A DNA stretch of 26,224 bases from UBA5734 sp964499985 (GTDB lineage: Bacteria > Bacillota > Clostridia > Saccharofermentanales > UBA5734). The position numbers and the translations under genes are program-made. Below, one piece after another: positions 1-7,104 of the stretch. Below the pieces are notes generated by a model. It was not told where the DNA came from, made no database searches, and was given only the letters and a program-made list of their open reading frames with translations. Every line of letters begins with the position of its first letter. Position 1 is the first letter of the stretch. The DNA is taken from the NCBI GenBank assembly GCA_964499985.1, contig CAZCMX010000030.1, positions 1 through 26,224 on the forward strand, written 5' to 3'.

Positions 1-70
1 CAGATCTGACATTGAATCCAGGTTCCTGGCCATGATAGAGTGGATGAAAAGGCGCAGGAGGTCCGTTACC

Positions 71-1060
71 ATGCAGATGCAGACGCGCAGGATGTCCGTC
101 CAGCTCTCTGACGAGGCGGGTCAGCCAGAGGCCAAAGACCTGCCGGCTTTCACGGAGCCGGACAAGCAGACCCAGATCCGCGGCCTGATTTTGACGGACC
201 CGAAAGCGGCCCGCGCTGAGCTGGCCCTGTTTCCGCTCTGCCTCGACCTGGCCCGGCGCAAGGCCCGGGCGGCTGGGCTCAGCCAAGGGGCATTGTTTTG
301 CAGCCTCGACCCCAAGTCGCATCCCTGCCATCCGGATGAACCGCCCGAGATCCCCCTGAAGGTACAGCCCAGCTTTGAATTGTCCCGCCTGCTGATTGAC
401 TATTACCGCACCAGCCTCGATTTCCAGTTCCTGCTGGCGGGCGGGGCGGATGTGATCTTCGAGACCGCTCGCCTGTGGCATGAGATCCAGGCAACGAGAC
501 AAGGGACCGCTCCCGGTGAAGCCGCTGCTGTGCAATCCCTCGTCCAGCTCAATTTGAATTGGACGGGCCGTCTCTGGACGATGCTTGGCCATGCCGCAAA
601 GCAGCAGAATCTGGCGGCCCGGCTGGGGCTGACGGACCAGGAGATCCAGACCCTGGCTGGCTTGGCCGGTTCACAGCCGCTCCCTGCTCCAGATCGCCAA
701 GCCGGCCTGGCCGCCAGACGATTGGCGGCCCAATTCAGGCAATGGCACAGCCCGTTGCCGGTTGTTCTTCCGAACGAGCAGGAAGCAGGATACGTGGCGA
801 TCCTGGCCACGGAAATTGCCGGCCTGGCCATTGAAGACGAAGAGCTCACCTTTACCCCGGGTTTGCCGGCTGGCTGGCAGAGCTATGCCCTGCGCCTGGC
901 CTTCCGGGGCAGCAAATTCGAGCTGCAGGTGAATGGATCTTGGGGCAAAATGATTCTGACCGAGGGATCCGCGATTCCGGTTGTGGTCTATGGGCTCGAA
1001 TACCTGCTCGAGGATGAGTTTGTCTTTGACCTCAAAGCCATTTCCGGCTTCGAGGGCTGA
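71..1060 (+). CDS. GH65-like protein, shortened and probably non-catalytic
   Basis: The protein resembles the catalytic and C-terminal parts of glycoside hydrolase family 65 (maltose/kojibiose phosphorylases). Counting from an ATG at 32, residues 134-149 (LLAGGADVIFETARLW) match a helix of the (alpha/alpha)6 barrel, residues 174-205 resemble the following helix and an 'LGLT' turn, and 273-300 match the C-terminal sheet ('FTPGLPAGW'). The usual catalytic 'GPDE' region is replaced by 'GTAPGE', and more than 100 residues of the normal barrel appear to be missing between matching blocks, although the frame is intact. I prefer the ATG at 71 because AGGAGG lies at 56-61, giving 329 aa. The frame is also open to the left edge, so an upstream start is possible. 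Full GH65 enzymes are about 750 aa. The family link is fairly secure; activity is doubtful. Confidence 0.6.
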   Translation: MQMQTRRMSVQLSDEAGQPEAKDLPAFTEPDKQTQIRGLILTDPKAARAELALFPLCLDLARRKARAAGLSQGALFCSLDPKSHPCHPDEPPEIPLKVQPSFELSRLLIDYYRTSLDFQFLLAGGADVIFETARLWHEIQATRQGTAPGEAAAVQSLVQLNLNWTGRLWTMLGHAAKQQNLAARLGLTDQEIQTLAGLAGSQPLPAPDRQAGLAARRLAAQFRQWHSPLPVVLPNEQEAGYVAILATEIAGLAIEDEELTFTPGLPAGWQSYALRLAFRGSKFELQVNGSWGKMILTEGSAIPVVVYGLEYLLEDEFVFDLKAISGFEG

Positions 1061-1105
1061 ACGCATGAGCCAGACCTGAAAAATATCCTGGCCAGATTAG
1101 CCGAT

Positions 1106-1137
1106 TGCCTGAAACTGCGGTATGATGAATTCAGGCA
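1106..1137 (+). terminator. Stem-loop after the GH65-like gene (weak terminator candidate)
   Basis: TGCCTGAA (1106-1113) and TTCAGGCA (1130-1137) are perfect inverted arms around a 16-nt loop. No T-run follows, so a Rho-independent terminator is not convincing. It may end or protect the upstream transcript. Confidence 0.3.
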
Positions 1138-1161
1138 GCTGCGGCAAGTCCGGGTCCTGAC

Positions 1162-1190
1162 TTGACGTATTGTCAAATAAGAATTATTCT
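1162..1190 (+). promoter_or_regulatory. Promoter for rubrerythrin
   Basis: TTGACG (1162-1167) and TATTCT (1185-1190) are separated by 17 nt, close to the sigma-A consensus. The transcript would start near 1197, about 25 nt before the rubrerythrin ATG. The -10 overlaps a 7-1-7 palindrome listed separately. Confidence 0.6.
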
Positions 1191-1192
1191 TA
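1178..1192. promoter_or_regulatory. PerR/Fur-type operator (7-1-7 palindrome)
   Basis: TAAGAAT-T-ATTCTTA is a perfect inverted repeat with the 7-1-7 geometry of Fur-family boxes. It matches 10 of 14 arm positions of the PerR consensus TTATAATnATTATAA. It covers the -10 of the rubrerythrin promoter, where a bound repressor would block transcription. Rubrerythrin is a known PerR target in clostridia, so peroxide-induced derepression is the natural reading. The regulator gene is not in the window. Confidence 0.6.
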
Positions 1193-1221
1193 ATAGCATC
1201 CAGACTAAAGGAGGATTTCAC

Positions 1222-1815
1222 ATGCCCAAATTAGAAGGTACCAAGACACTTGAGAACTTGATGAAAGCATTCGCTGGAGAATCCCAGGCCCGGAACCGCT
1301 ACACGTATTTTGCGTCAGTTGCCCGGAAGGAAGGCTACCATCAGATCGAAGCCATTTTCCTGGAAACCGCCGACAATGAAAAGGAACATGCCAAGGTCTT
1401 CTACAAATATGTCGTAGCTGGCCTGGACGCCGAGTCTGCCGTACCCGTCGATATTTCGGCCACTTATCCGGCTGGGCTCGGAGATACCAGAAAGAATCTG
1501 CTCTCAGCTGCCGCCGGCGAACATGAGGAATGGACCGAATTGTACAATCATTTTGCCGATATTGCTGCAGAGGAAGGGTTCAAAGACGTGGCCGCCAGCT
1601 TCCGCAAAATTGCCGAGGTTGAGAAAGAGCATGAAGACCGTTACCTCAAGCTGGCAGACAATATCGCCAATGACAAGGTTTTCACCAAGGACGAACCGGT
1701 GCTATGGAAATGCCGCAACTGTGGTTATATCGTCGAGGGTCTGGCAGCCCCGCAGATTTGCCCGGCCTGCAAGCATCCACGCGAGTATTTTGAAATTGCC
1801 GCCAAGAATTTCTGA
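1222..1815 (+). CDS. rbr: Rubrerythrin
   Basis: Rubrerythrin is a cytoplasmic non-haem diiron peroxidase that reduces hydrogen peroxide in anaerobes, using electrons passed through its rubredoxin domain. The 197-aa protein has the standard two-domain layout. An N-terminal four-helix ferritin-like domain carries diiron ligand motifs around E20 (AGES), E53/H56 (EKEH) and a second EKEH near residue 140. A C-terminal rubredoxin domain has CRNCGY and CPAC as the Fe(SCys)4 site. Length and motif positions match classical rubrerythrin. The ATG at 1222 has AAAGGAGG just upstream; the longer frame from 1162 would include the promoter and is rejected. A terminator separates it from the DPS-like ferritin, with which it probably shares partial readthrough. 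Confidence 0.97.
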   Translation: MPKLEGTKTLENLMKAFAGESQARNRYTYFASVARKEGYHQIEAIFLETADNEKEHAKVFYKYVVAGLDAESAVPVDISATYPAGLGDTRKNLLSAAAGEHEEWTELYNHFADIAAEEGFKDVAASFRKIAEVEKEHEDRYLKLADNIANDKVFTKDEPVLWKCRNCGYIVEGLAAPQICPACKHPREYFEIAAKNF

Positions 1816-1832
1816 TCAGCCTGGTTGAAACG

Positions 1833-1877
1833 GGACTGTGACGGCCCAAGGGTCTGTCACAGTCCTTCATTCTTTTT
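1833..1877 (+). terminator. Rho-independent terminator after rubrerythrin
   Basis: GGACTGTGAC (1833-1842) and GTCACAGTCC (1856-1865) form a perfect 10-bp stem with a 13-nt loop, followed by TTCATTCTTTTT. The T-run leads straight into the GGAGGT Shine-Dalgarno (1878-1883) of the next gene. It probably attenuates rather than fully blocks readthrough, since no separate promoter is visible for the next gene. Confidence 0.85.
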
Positions 1878-1891
1878 GGAGGTAAATATTC

Positions 1892-2404
1892 ATGGGCAAA
1901 ACTGCCATGGCGATATCCAATGTCGACAATAAAGAGATCATCCAAGTCCTAAACGAAGCACTCTCCGAGGAGTGGCTGGCATACTACCAGTACTGGATCG
2001 GGTCGCGCCTGATGGTCGGTCCGATGCGCAGTGAGGTTGAACCGGAATTGCTTTTGCATGCCACCCAGGAGCTAGGGCATGCGGAGCTGGTCTTGAACCG
2101 CATCATCCAGCTCGGGGGCACCCCGGTCCTCAATCCCGACCAGTGGAAGACCCTCGCCCGCTGTGATTACGAAGAACCCTCCGATCCTTATATCGAGGTG
2201 ATTCTCGAGCAAAACCTGCGGGGCGAGCGTTGTGCCATCCAGCGCTACCAGACTCTGGCGGCCATGACCGATGGCAAGGACTATGCAACCTACCAGATGG
2301 CAATCACGATTCTCAACGAAGAACTCGAACACGAGCATGATATCGAGGATTTCCTGGCGGACATTGAACGCCTGAAGGAAGACATACGCCAGTTCAGGCT
2401 CTGA
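1892..2404 (+). CDS. DPS-like ferritin (DPSL/thioferritin type)
   Basis: A 170-aa ferritin-like four-helix protein with ferroxidase-type motifs: E26/E27 in 'SEEWLAYYQYW', E60-x2-H63 in 'TQELGHAE', E112 in 'RGERC' and the acidic/His cluster 143-150 near the C-terminus. The bacterioferritin-like ligand pattern together with a cysteine pair, C91 and C114, resembles the DPSL (thioferritin) proteins of Bacteroides and Sulfolobus, which store iron and protect DNA against peroxide. The subfamily assignment is an inference; ferritin-like is secure. GGAGGT lies 8 nt before the ATG. It sits 76 nt after rubrerythrin and probably shares its PerR-type control. It ends 12 nt from the convergent CbiQ gene. 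Confidence 0.85.
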   Translation: MGKTAMAISNVDNKEIIQVLNEALSEEWLAYYQYWIGSRLMVGPMRSEVEPELLLHATQELGHAELVLNRIIQLGGTPVLNPDQWKTLARCDYEEPSDPYIEVILEQNLRGERCAIQRYQTLAAMTDGKDYATYQMAITILNEELEHEHDIEDFLADIERLKEDIRQFRL

Positions 2405-2416
2405 GCATCCGCCCGT

Positions 2417-3241
2417 TCAGCGCAGCAGCTGACCGAGCAGCAGGGGCAGATCCACCAGGCGGCAGAGGATGGCCGCCGACCAGACAATCGCTGTAAAAAC
2501 AGCATCCTGCCAGGTGAAACCTTTCAAGGGGCCGGGCTGGAAGGTTCCGGCAAATCCTCGCAGGACCATCGCCTGGTAAACCCGGGAAGCCCGGTCATAG
2601 GTGCGCAGCAGCAGCTGTCCGGCAAAGGGGCCCCACACGGCGTGGTGGAGCCCTTTTTTGCTGGGGGCTCGCAGGAAATAGGACCGCAGCATCCGGGATA
2701 GTTCCTCGCTCAGGACCAGAATATAACGGTAGGTCAGCAGAATCTGCAGAATGAAAAGCCTGGGAACCTTCAGGATCTGCAGGGCATAGGCCAGCTTTTC
2801 AATTCCAGTCGTCATCAGCAGAAGAAAGGTGGCTGACAAAGTGAGGACAGACTTCAGGAGCAGTGAGACCAAGGCCAGCCAGCCACTGGACAGCACCAGA
2901 GGACCCAGGGCAACCGGCAGGCGATCGAATAGAAGATTGCCCAGCCCAATCCCCAGCACCAGAGGTTCAACCCAGAGAATCCGGCGCAGCAAAATCGGCC
3001 AGGAGATTCCGGCCAGACTCGAGACCAGGACAGGATAGAGGAAAAAAGGCAGCAGGGGTCCGATGGCATAGCGATCAAACGACAAAACAGCCACCAGATA
3101 GCCCAGTGTGGCGATCAATTTCGCCAGCGGGTGCAGGCTGTGGATGGCGGAGTGCTGGCGGGCCAGATCGTCCATCTGGCGGATCTGGTATATGGAACTG
3201 GCGATCTTTTGCATGGTTGTCATTGTACCATGTAGCAGCAA
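2417..3241 (-). CDS. cbiQ: CbiQ/EcfT-type energy-coupling factor transmembrane protein
   Basis: This is the T component of ECF transporters, a membrane scaffold that couples ATPases to a substrate-binding S component for cobalt, nickel or vitamin uptake. The 274-aa protein has several hydrophobic segments between about residues 42 and 160, the family motif 'SRVYQAMVLRGF' in the cytoplasmic C-terminal half, and a further membrane span at the end. The start is uncertain: Met1, Met7 and Met10 lie close together and none has a clear Shine-Dalgarno, which suggests translational coupling to the polyferredoxin gene ending 14 nt upstream. No EcfA ATPase or S component is adjacent, and it is the last gene before a convergent neighbour. 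The substrate cannot be inferred. Confidence 0.88.
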   Translation of the reverse strand: MLLHGTMTTMQKIASSIYQIRQMDDLARQHSAIHSLHPLAKLIATLGYLVAVLSFDRYAIGPLLPFFLYPVLVSSLAGISWPILLRRILWVEPLVLGIGLGNLLFDRLPVALGPLVLSSGWLALVSLLLKSVLTLSATFLLLMTTGIEKLAYALQILKVPRLFILQILLTYRYILVLSEELSRMLRSYFLRAPSKKGLHHAVWGPFAGQLLLRTYDRASRVYQAMVLRGFAGTFQPGPLKGFTWQDAVFTAIVWSAAILCRLVDLPLLLGQLLR

Positions 3242-3255
3242 GATCGCCAGTCCCG

Positions 3256-3873
3256 TCAGCGATAGTGGATGGCGTCAAACCGACAGGCGGCCAGACAATT
3301 GCGGCAAACCAGACATTCAGCTGTCTGGATCTGGTATTTGCCCCCCTCCGGCTTGGTGATCGTGGCGGTCGGGCAGACCTTGGCGCAGGCGCCACAGTTG
3401 ACACAGGCACTGGCATCGATGTTCATTTTCTTCCTGGACAGGCGGCCAGGCAGGCTGAGGATCGTGCCATAAGGGCATAAGTGGCGATGCCAGAGCCATT
3501 CAGGGAAAAACAAGGTCAAACCGATTCCCAGGCCAAAGAGGACCGGCAGAACCGGCAGTGGCCTTTGACTGACCTGGGCCAGGACGGCCAGGGCCAGGAA
3601 GATGGCCAGGATTCCGCCCCGGACGACCGGATGGGTCAGCCATCTGGGTACGGCGAAGCTTTGGATCCGGAATTTCTTTTTCAGCCAGGTTTCCAGGCGC
3701 ATGACGGTATTCATCGGGCAGATCCAGCCACAGTAGACACGGCCAAGGAACAGGCCGGCGACAGCACTGCCCAGGAAGATGACCATCCAGAGCTGGACCT
3801 TGCCCCTTGCAAGCAAAAACAGGAACAAGGCCAGGAACAGGAGCTGCAGGGTAGTCTGGATTTTCCTAGCCAT
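3256..3873 (-). CDS. NapH-like membrane polyferredoxin (4Fe-4S)
   Basis: A 205-aa integral membrane iron-sulfur protein of the NapH/NosR-C-terminal type. Hydrophobic segments lie at about 9-23, 30-46, 84-101 and 107-125. CxxxCP motifs at C48/C52 and C133 follow membrane spans, and two classic [4Fe-4S] ferredoxin motifs lie at C157/160/163/167 and C187/190/193/197. Such proteins pass electrons between quinol or ferredoxin pools and partner enzymes. I place the start at 3873 because AAAGGTG precedes it at good spacing; it then overlaps the cupin stop by 8 nt (ATGGCTAG). An upstream ATG at 3924 would overlap the cupin gene by 59 nt. No reductase partner is encoded nearby. Confidence 0.85.
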   Translation of the reverse strand: MARKIQTTLQLLFLALFLFLLARGKVQLWMVIFLGSAVAGLFLGRVYCGWICPMNTVMRLETWLKKKFRIQSFAVPRWLTHPVVRGGILAIFLALAVLAQVSQRPLPVLPVLFGLGIGLTLFFPEWLWHRHLCPYGTILSLPGRLSRKKMNIDASACVNCGACAKVCPTATITKPEGGKYQIQTAECLVCRNCLAACRFDAIHYR

Positions 3874-4207
3874 TTTTCTGAGCACCTTTCCCGGGCCAGT
3901 TTGGATTGGGGGTCTTGACGACATAGAATTCCAGAAGCTCTTCAGTGAAATTGTTGATGTTCATTTTTGTCTGGTCTGGAATTTCTATGATCTGGCCCGC
4001 ACAATAATTGGCGGACTCTTGCTCACCCAGACGCAGGTTCATGGTTCCGCGCAGGATGACCAGATTAACATGGGCATTGGTATAATGCTCCGGCAGTCCT
4101 TGGCCAGTGGGCATGATCATGTGATTGATCAGGATTGATTCGGCGCTGACGACGGTCTCGATGGTCCGGGTTTCCTGCTGGACCGGGTTGTGGACAGTTT
4201 CAATCAT
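3866..4207 (-). CDS. Small cupin-domain protein
   Basis: A 113-aa single-domain cupin. Residues about 30-80 contain a cupin-like pattern: 'MPTGQGLPEHYTNAHVNLVILRG' style metal-binding segment with H41 and H46, then 'GQIIEIPDQ'. Cupins of this size often bind a metal or a small ligand; no reaction can be named. GGAGG lies just upstream of the ATG at 4207, so the longer frame to 4387 is rejected. It is the first gene of the operon with the polyferredoxin and CbiQ, reading away from the Crp/Fnr regulator, and is a likely target of that regulator. Confidence 0.8.
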   Translation of the reverse strand: MIETVHNPVQQETRTIETVVSAESILINHMIMPTGQGLPEHYTNAHVNLVILRGTMNLRLGEQESANYCAGQIIEIPDQTKMNINNFTEELLEFYVVKTPNPNWPGKGAQKNG

Positions 4208-4219
4208 TGTGGTTTCCTC

Positions 4220-4248
4220 CTGACAACTGATTACTTGTCCAGTATAAT
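4220..4248 (+). promoter_or_regulatory. Promoter of the Crp/Fnr gene, overlapping the divergent cupin promoter
   Basis: On the plus strand CTGACA (4220-4225), 17 nt, and TATAAT (4243-4248) form a near-consensus promoter. On the minus strand TATACT occupies 4246-4241 but has a very poor -35 (CTCTTT), suggesting that the cupin operon needs an activator. GACAA-N8-TTGTC (4222-4239) lies across the -35 and spacer of the plus promoter. ACCAA-N9-TTGGT (4272-4290) lies about 47 nt upstream of the predicted cupin start. Either could be the Crp/Fnr site. CCTGA-N5-TCAGG (4296-4310) is a third small inverted repeat. Confidence 0.6.
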
Positions 4249-4329
4249 GAGACCCAGGCCCAAAAAGAGTGACCAAGGAAACTAATTGGTGATTGCCTGA
4301 GCGAATCAGGAAAGGCAGGCGGAAACCTG

Positions 4330-5019
4330 ATGGTGGACATTTCAAGCAAACAGCAGCAGTGGCTGGCTCTGGCAAAGATATCTCCATTTGATACCCTGGA
4401 AAAACAGCAATGGCAAAATTTGGCGCAGTCTGGCTCGGTCCGCTTCCAGACTTTTGAAAAGGGAGCAGTGATCCATTTGCAGCAGGAGCCCTGCACCTGG
4501 CTGGACGTCATCCTGGAAGGACAAATTTCCATCCAGAATATTGGCGAGGATGGCAATATCCTGACAGTCAACCTCTTTGCCCCGCGCGACCTTCTGGGTG
4601 TCAACCTGATCTTTGCCAGCAAAAACCGCTACCCGATGACTGTCGTGGCAGATCGCAAGTCCCTGGTGGCCCAGGTCCCCGGTGACTGGATCATGGTGTT
4701 TTGCCGGGAAAATCCAGACTTCATGGCAGGCGTGATGCGGGCAATTTCCGACCGCTCGCTCGTATTGACCGGCCGGATCCAGGCGATGGCCCATCGCAGC
4801 ATCCGGAAGGCTCTGCTGGATTATCTCGAATATGAGCAGGTTCTCCAGGGCAGCCAGACGATCCGTCTGCCGGTCAGCAAAAAAATACTGGCCGAGCAGC
4901 TGGGCATCGAGCGCACCTCTCTGAGCCGTGAGCTGGCCAAGATGCGAGATGATGGAATCATCCGGTTTGATGCGAAAACCATCACCCTCAGGCAACCGGT
5001 CGACCCAAGCGCCCACTGA
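4330..5019 (+). CDS. Crp/Fnr-family transcriptional regulator
   Basis: A 229-aa cytoplasmic regulator with an N-terminal cyclic-nucleotide-binding-like beta barrel (about 20-130, including 'FEKGAVIHLQQEP' and 'LDVILEGQISIQ'), a long dimerisation helix (about 135-165) and a C-terminal winged helix-turn-helix (about 180-215, 'KKILAEQLGIERTSLSRELAKM'). It has no N-terminal cysteine cluster, so it is not a classical oxygen-sensing [4Fe-4S] FNR. The ligand is unknown; haem/NO-type sensors such as HcpR share this layout. It is divergent from the cupin/polyferredoxin/CbiQ operon and probably controls it and itself. The Shine-Dalgarno (AGGCGG) is modest. Confidence 0.93.
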   Translation: MVDISSKQQQWLALAKISPFDTLEKQQWQNLAQSGSVRFQTFEKGAVIHLQQEPCTWLDVILEGQISIQNIGEDGNILTVNLFAPRDLLGVNLIFASKNRYPMTVVADRKSLVAQVPGDWIMVFCRENPDFMAGVMRAISDRSLVLTGRIQAMAHRSIRKALLDYLEYEQVLQGSQTIRLPVSKKILAEQLGIERTSLSRELAKMRDDGIIRFDAKTITLRQPVDPSAH

Positions 5020-5153
5020 GCCGAGGAAAGCGGATCCACCTGGGCTGGGCAAGAAAAATGCCTCCGCGCCAGGCCAGGCCAGCAAACCGGAATAAGCAGC
5101 CTGCGCCAAACGGCAGTCCAGGCGGATATTGTTAAATTGAAATGATCTTTATG

Positions 5154-5183
5154 AAAAAATCAGCCGGCCAGGCTGGTTTTTTT
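5154..5183 (+). terminator. Bidirectional Rho-independent terminator
   Basis: CAGCC (5161-5165) pairs with GGCTG (5171-5175), and the flanking AAAAAAT and TTTTTTT runs extend the stem or act as U-tracts on either strand. It ends Crp/Fnr transcription and insulates pit. Confidence 0.85.
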
Positions 5184-5199
5184 ATCTTTCCCTAACATA

Positions 5200-5232
5200 A
5201 TTTACATGGATCTTACATTATTTTCGCTGGAT
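5200..5232 (+). promoter_or_regulatory. Pho-box-like 11-bp direct repeats upstream of pit
   Basis: ATTTACATGGA (5200-5210) is followed in register by TCTTACATTAT (5211-5221) and a degenerate third unit, TTTCGCTGGAT (5222-5232). TTTACA and CTTACA with a 5-nt spacer match the TT(A/C/T)A(C/A)A repeat recognised by PhoP in Gram-positive bacteria. The repeats precede a TAGAAT -10 (5259-5264) that has no good -35, as expected for an activator-dependent promoter. Related repeats occur upstream of htrA. Confidence 0.5.
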
Positions 5233-5346
5233 CAGAGCCTATGACGGGTGCGAAATGGTAGAATAAAATCGTTTGTGTTCCACAAACCGCCTTGATCCAG
5301 GCGCAAAGACCGAGATTTTTCCAGACCAGTCGCAAGGGGTTTCATC

Positions 5347-6384
5347 ATGTTTTTTTCGACCGCCATGATCATCAGTATCGTTCTGGTTCTAGCTGTCATT
5401 TTCGTCAATGGCTGGACGGATGCGCCGAATGCGATCGCTACCGCTGTATCCACTCGCTGTCTGTCGCCACGAGCTGCGGTTCTGCTTGCAGTTGTATTCA
5501 ATACCATCGGCGCAGCGGTGATGACTGTGATCAACTCCAAAGTCGCAGAGACCATCAGCAAAATGGTCAGTTTCGAGGCGGCCGGCCATTTGCAGGCCAA
5601 TGCGCCTCTGATTGTGCTTGCGGCTTCCCTGTCGGCAATCGTGATCTGGGCAACTGCAGCCTGGTATTTTGGTATTCCCACCAGCGAAAGCCATGCGCTG
5701 ATCGCAGGCATCACGGGTGGGGCGCTGGCTCTCGGCAATGGTTTTTCCGCCATCAACATGAATGAGTGGAAGAAGGTCTTCTATGGCTTGGGGATTTCAT
5801 CGGTGCTGGGCTTCATCAGTGGGTTCGTGATTGTCCATTTGATCCAGCTGATTTTTCGCCATGTCAAGCGGGCCACTGCCAATTCGTTTTTCACAGGCGG
5901 CCAGATTTTTGGCGCCAGCTGGATGGCTTTCATGCATGGCGCCCAGGACGGCCAGAAATTCATGGGTGTCTTCATGCTGGCCCTGTTTCTCAACAATGCA
6001 GCCACGCGCAGCCCGGATGGCTCGTTCAAGGTGGAATGGTGGCTGATCATCCTTTGCTCACTGGTCATGGGCCTGGGCACCTCGGTCGGTGGCTGGCGCA
6101 TCATCAAGTCTGTCGGCATGGACATGGTCCGGCTGGAGAAATACCAGGGCTTCGCCGCTGATATCGCCGCTGCCAGCTGTCTGCTTTTGTCCTCTCTGAC
6201 AGGCATTCCGGTCAGCACGACCCATACCAAGACCACCGCCATCATGGGTGTCGGCACTGCCCGCCGGGTGACCGCAGTCAATTGGTCGATCGTCAAGGAC
6301 ATGGTCCTGGCCTGGGTCCTGACCTTCCCAGGCTGTGGCTTGATTGGCTACCTGATGGCCAAGCTTTGCCTGATGATTTTCTAG
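5347..6384 (+). CDS. pit: Pit-family inorganic phosphate transporter
   Basis: A 345-aa membrane protein of the PiT family, which imports phosphate with protons, Na+ or as a metal-phosphate complex. The duplicated family signature is clear: 'VNGWTDAPNAIATAVSTR' near residue 20, with 'GIPTSESHALIAG' near 109, and 'MHGAQDGQKFMG' near 195, with 'GIPVSTTHTKTTAIMG' near 285. About ten hydrophobic segments are visible and the length is normal for a compact bacterial member. AAGGGG lies 7 nt before the ATG. The gene encoding its usual DUF47 partner follows 80 nt later. Pho-box-like repeats upstream suggest control by phosphate starvation, which is less usual for Pit than for Pst. Confidence 0.95.
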   Translation: MFFSTAMIISIVLVLAVIFVNGWTDAPNAIATAVSTRCLSPRAAVLLAVVFNTIGAAVMTVINSKVAETISKMVSFEAAGHLQANAPLIVLAASLSAIVIWATAAWYFGIPTSESHALIAGITGGALALGNGFSAINMNEWKKVFYGLGISSVLGFISGFVIVHLIQLIFRHVKRATANSFFTGGQIFGASWMAFMHGAQDGQKFMGVFMLALFLNNAATRSPDGSFKVEWWLIILCSLVMGLGTSVGGWRIIKSVGMDMVRLEKYQGFAADIAAASCLLLSSLTGIPVSTTHTKTTAIMGVGTARRVTAVNWSIVKDMVLAWVLTFPGCGLIGYLMAKLCLMIF

Positions 6385-6464
6385 AAACCTGCTACCAGCA
6401 GACAAGAAAGGCTTGCCTGCAAGACTCGCTGGATTTAAATGCAATTTGAACAAGGAGAATGCCC

Positions 6465-7082
6465 ATGGCCCGTAAAAAAGAGATCAACTATTTCGACGTC
6501 CTGATCACTGCCTGCTCTTTTTCACACAAGACGAGCGTCAAACTCAATGCCTTGATGAATGATTTTACAGACGTGTCCAGGAAAGCCAGCGAGATCCACG
6601 ATCTCGAACATTCGGCCGATGAACAGGTGCACCGGATGTACGACGCCCTGCATGTGGCTTTCATCACGCCGATTGACCGTGAGGACCTGTTTGGCCTGAT
6701 CAAGTCGATCGATGATATCACCGACCTGATCGAAGACGTCGCCAATCGGTTCGACATGTTTGCCATTCGCTCGGTCCGCCCGGAAGCCATCGCCATGGGT
6801 GCGAAGCTGGAGCAGGCGACCTCGATGATGCTCGAGCTGGTCACCGAATTCAAGAACCACAAGCGCAACAAGAAGATCTTGCAGCTGATCCGCGATGTCA
6901 ATACCATCGAAGAAGAAGGCGACCGCCTGTACCGGGACAGTGTCAAGAAACTCTTCACAACGGATGTGCCCGAGATCGAAGTCATCAAATGGAAAGATAT
7001 CTACGACGACATGGAGAATGTCCTCGATGCCTGTGAAGACGTGGCGAACATCATCGAAGGCGTCGTGATGAAAAACTCCTGA
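6465..7082 (+). CDS. DUF47 (PhoU-like) Pit accessory protein
   Basis: A 205-aa, all-helical, charged cytoplasmic protein of the DUF47/UPF0111 family, distantly related to PhoU. Family features are 'EIHDLEHSADEQVHRMYDAL' near residues 45-63, 'TPIDREDLFGLIKSIDDITDLIE' near 68-90, and 'IEEEGDRLYRDSVKKLF' near 148-164, rich in Asp/Glu that could bind metal clusters. It is normally co-transcribed with pit and thought to regulate it. The ATG at 6465 is preferred, with AAGGAG 7 nt upstream; an ATG at 6459 lies too close to that site. A 20-bp palindrome follows the gene. Confidence 0.93.
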   Translation: MARKKEINYFDVLITACSFSHKTSVKLNALMNDFTDVSRKASEIHDLEHSADEQVHRMYDALHVAFITPIDREDLFGLIKSIDDITDLIEDVANRFDMFAIRSVRPEAIAMGAKLEQATSMMLELVTEFKNHKRNKKILQLIRDVNTIEEEGDRLYRDSVKKLFTTDVPEIEVIKWKDIYDDMENVLDACEDVANIIEGVVMKNS

Positions 7083-7104
7083 CCGCTTGAGGGTGCGGGC
7101 AATG

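Larger units (their letters stand above)
5020..5346. other. Intergenic region between Crp/Fnr gene and pit
   Basis: This 327-nt gap holds a bidirectional terminator (5154-5183), a Pho-box-like repeat (5200-5232), a -10 like TAGAAT (5259-5264) and the pit leader with AAGGGG before the ATG. In 5020-5153 I see no gene and no clear signal. Confidence 0.6.

Noticed and set aside
4330..5019. Oxygen-sensing FNR
   Set aside because: The N-terminal cysteine cluster needed for a [4Fe-4S] sensor is missing; only isolated cysteines occur.
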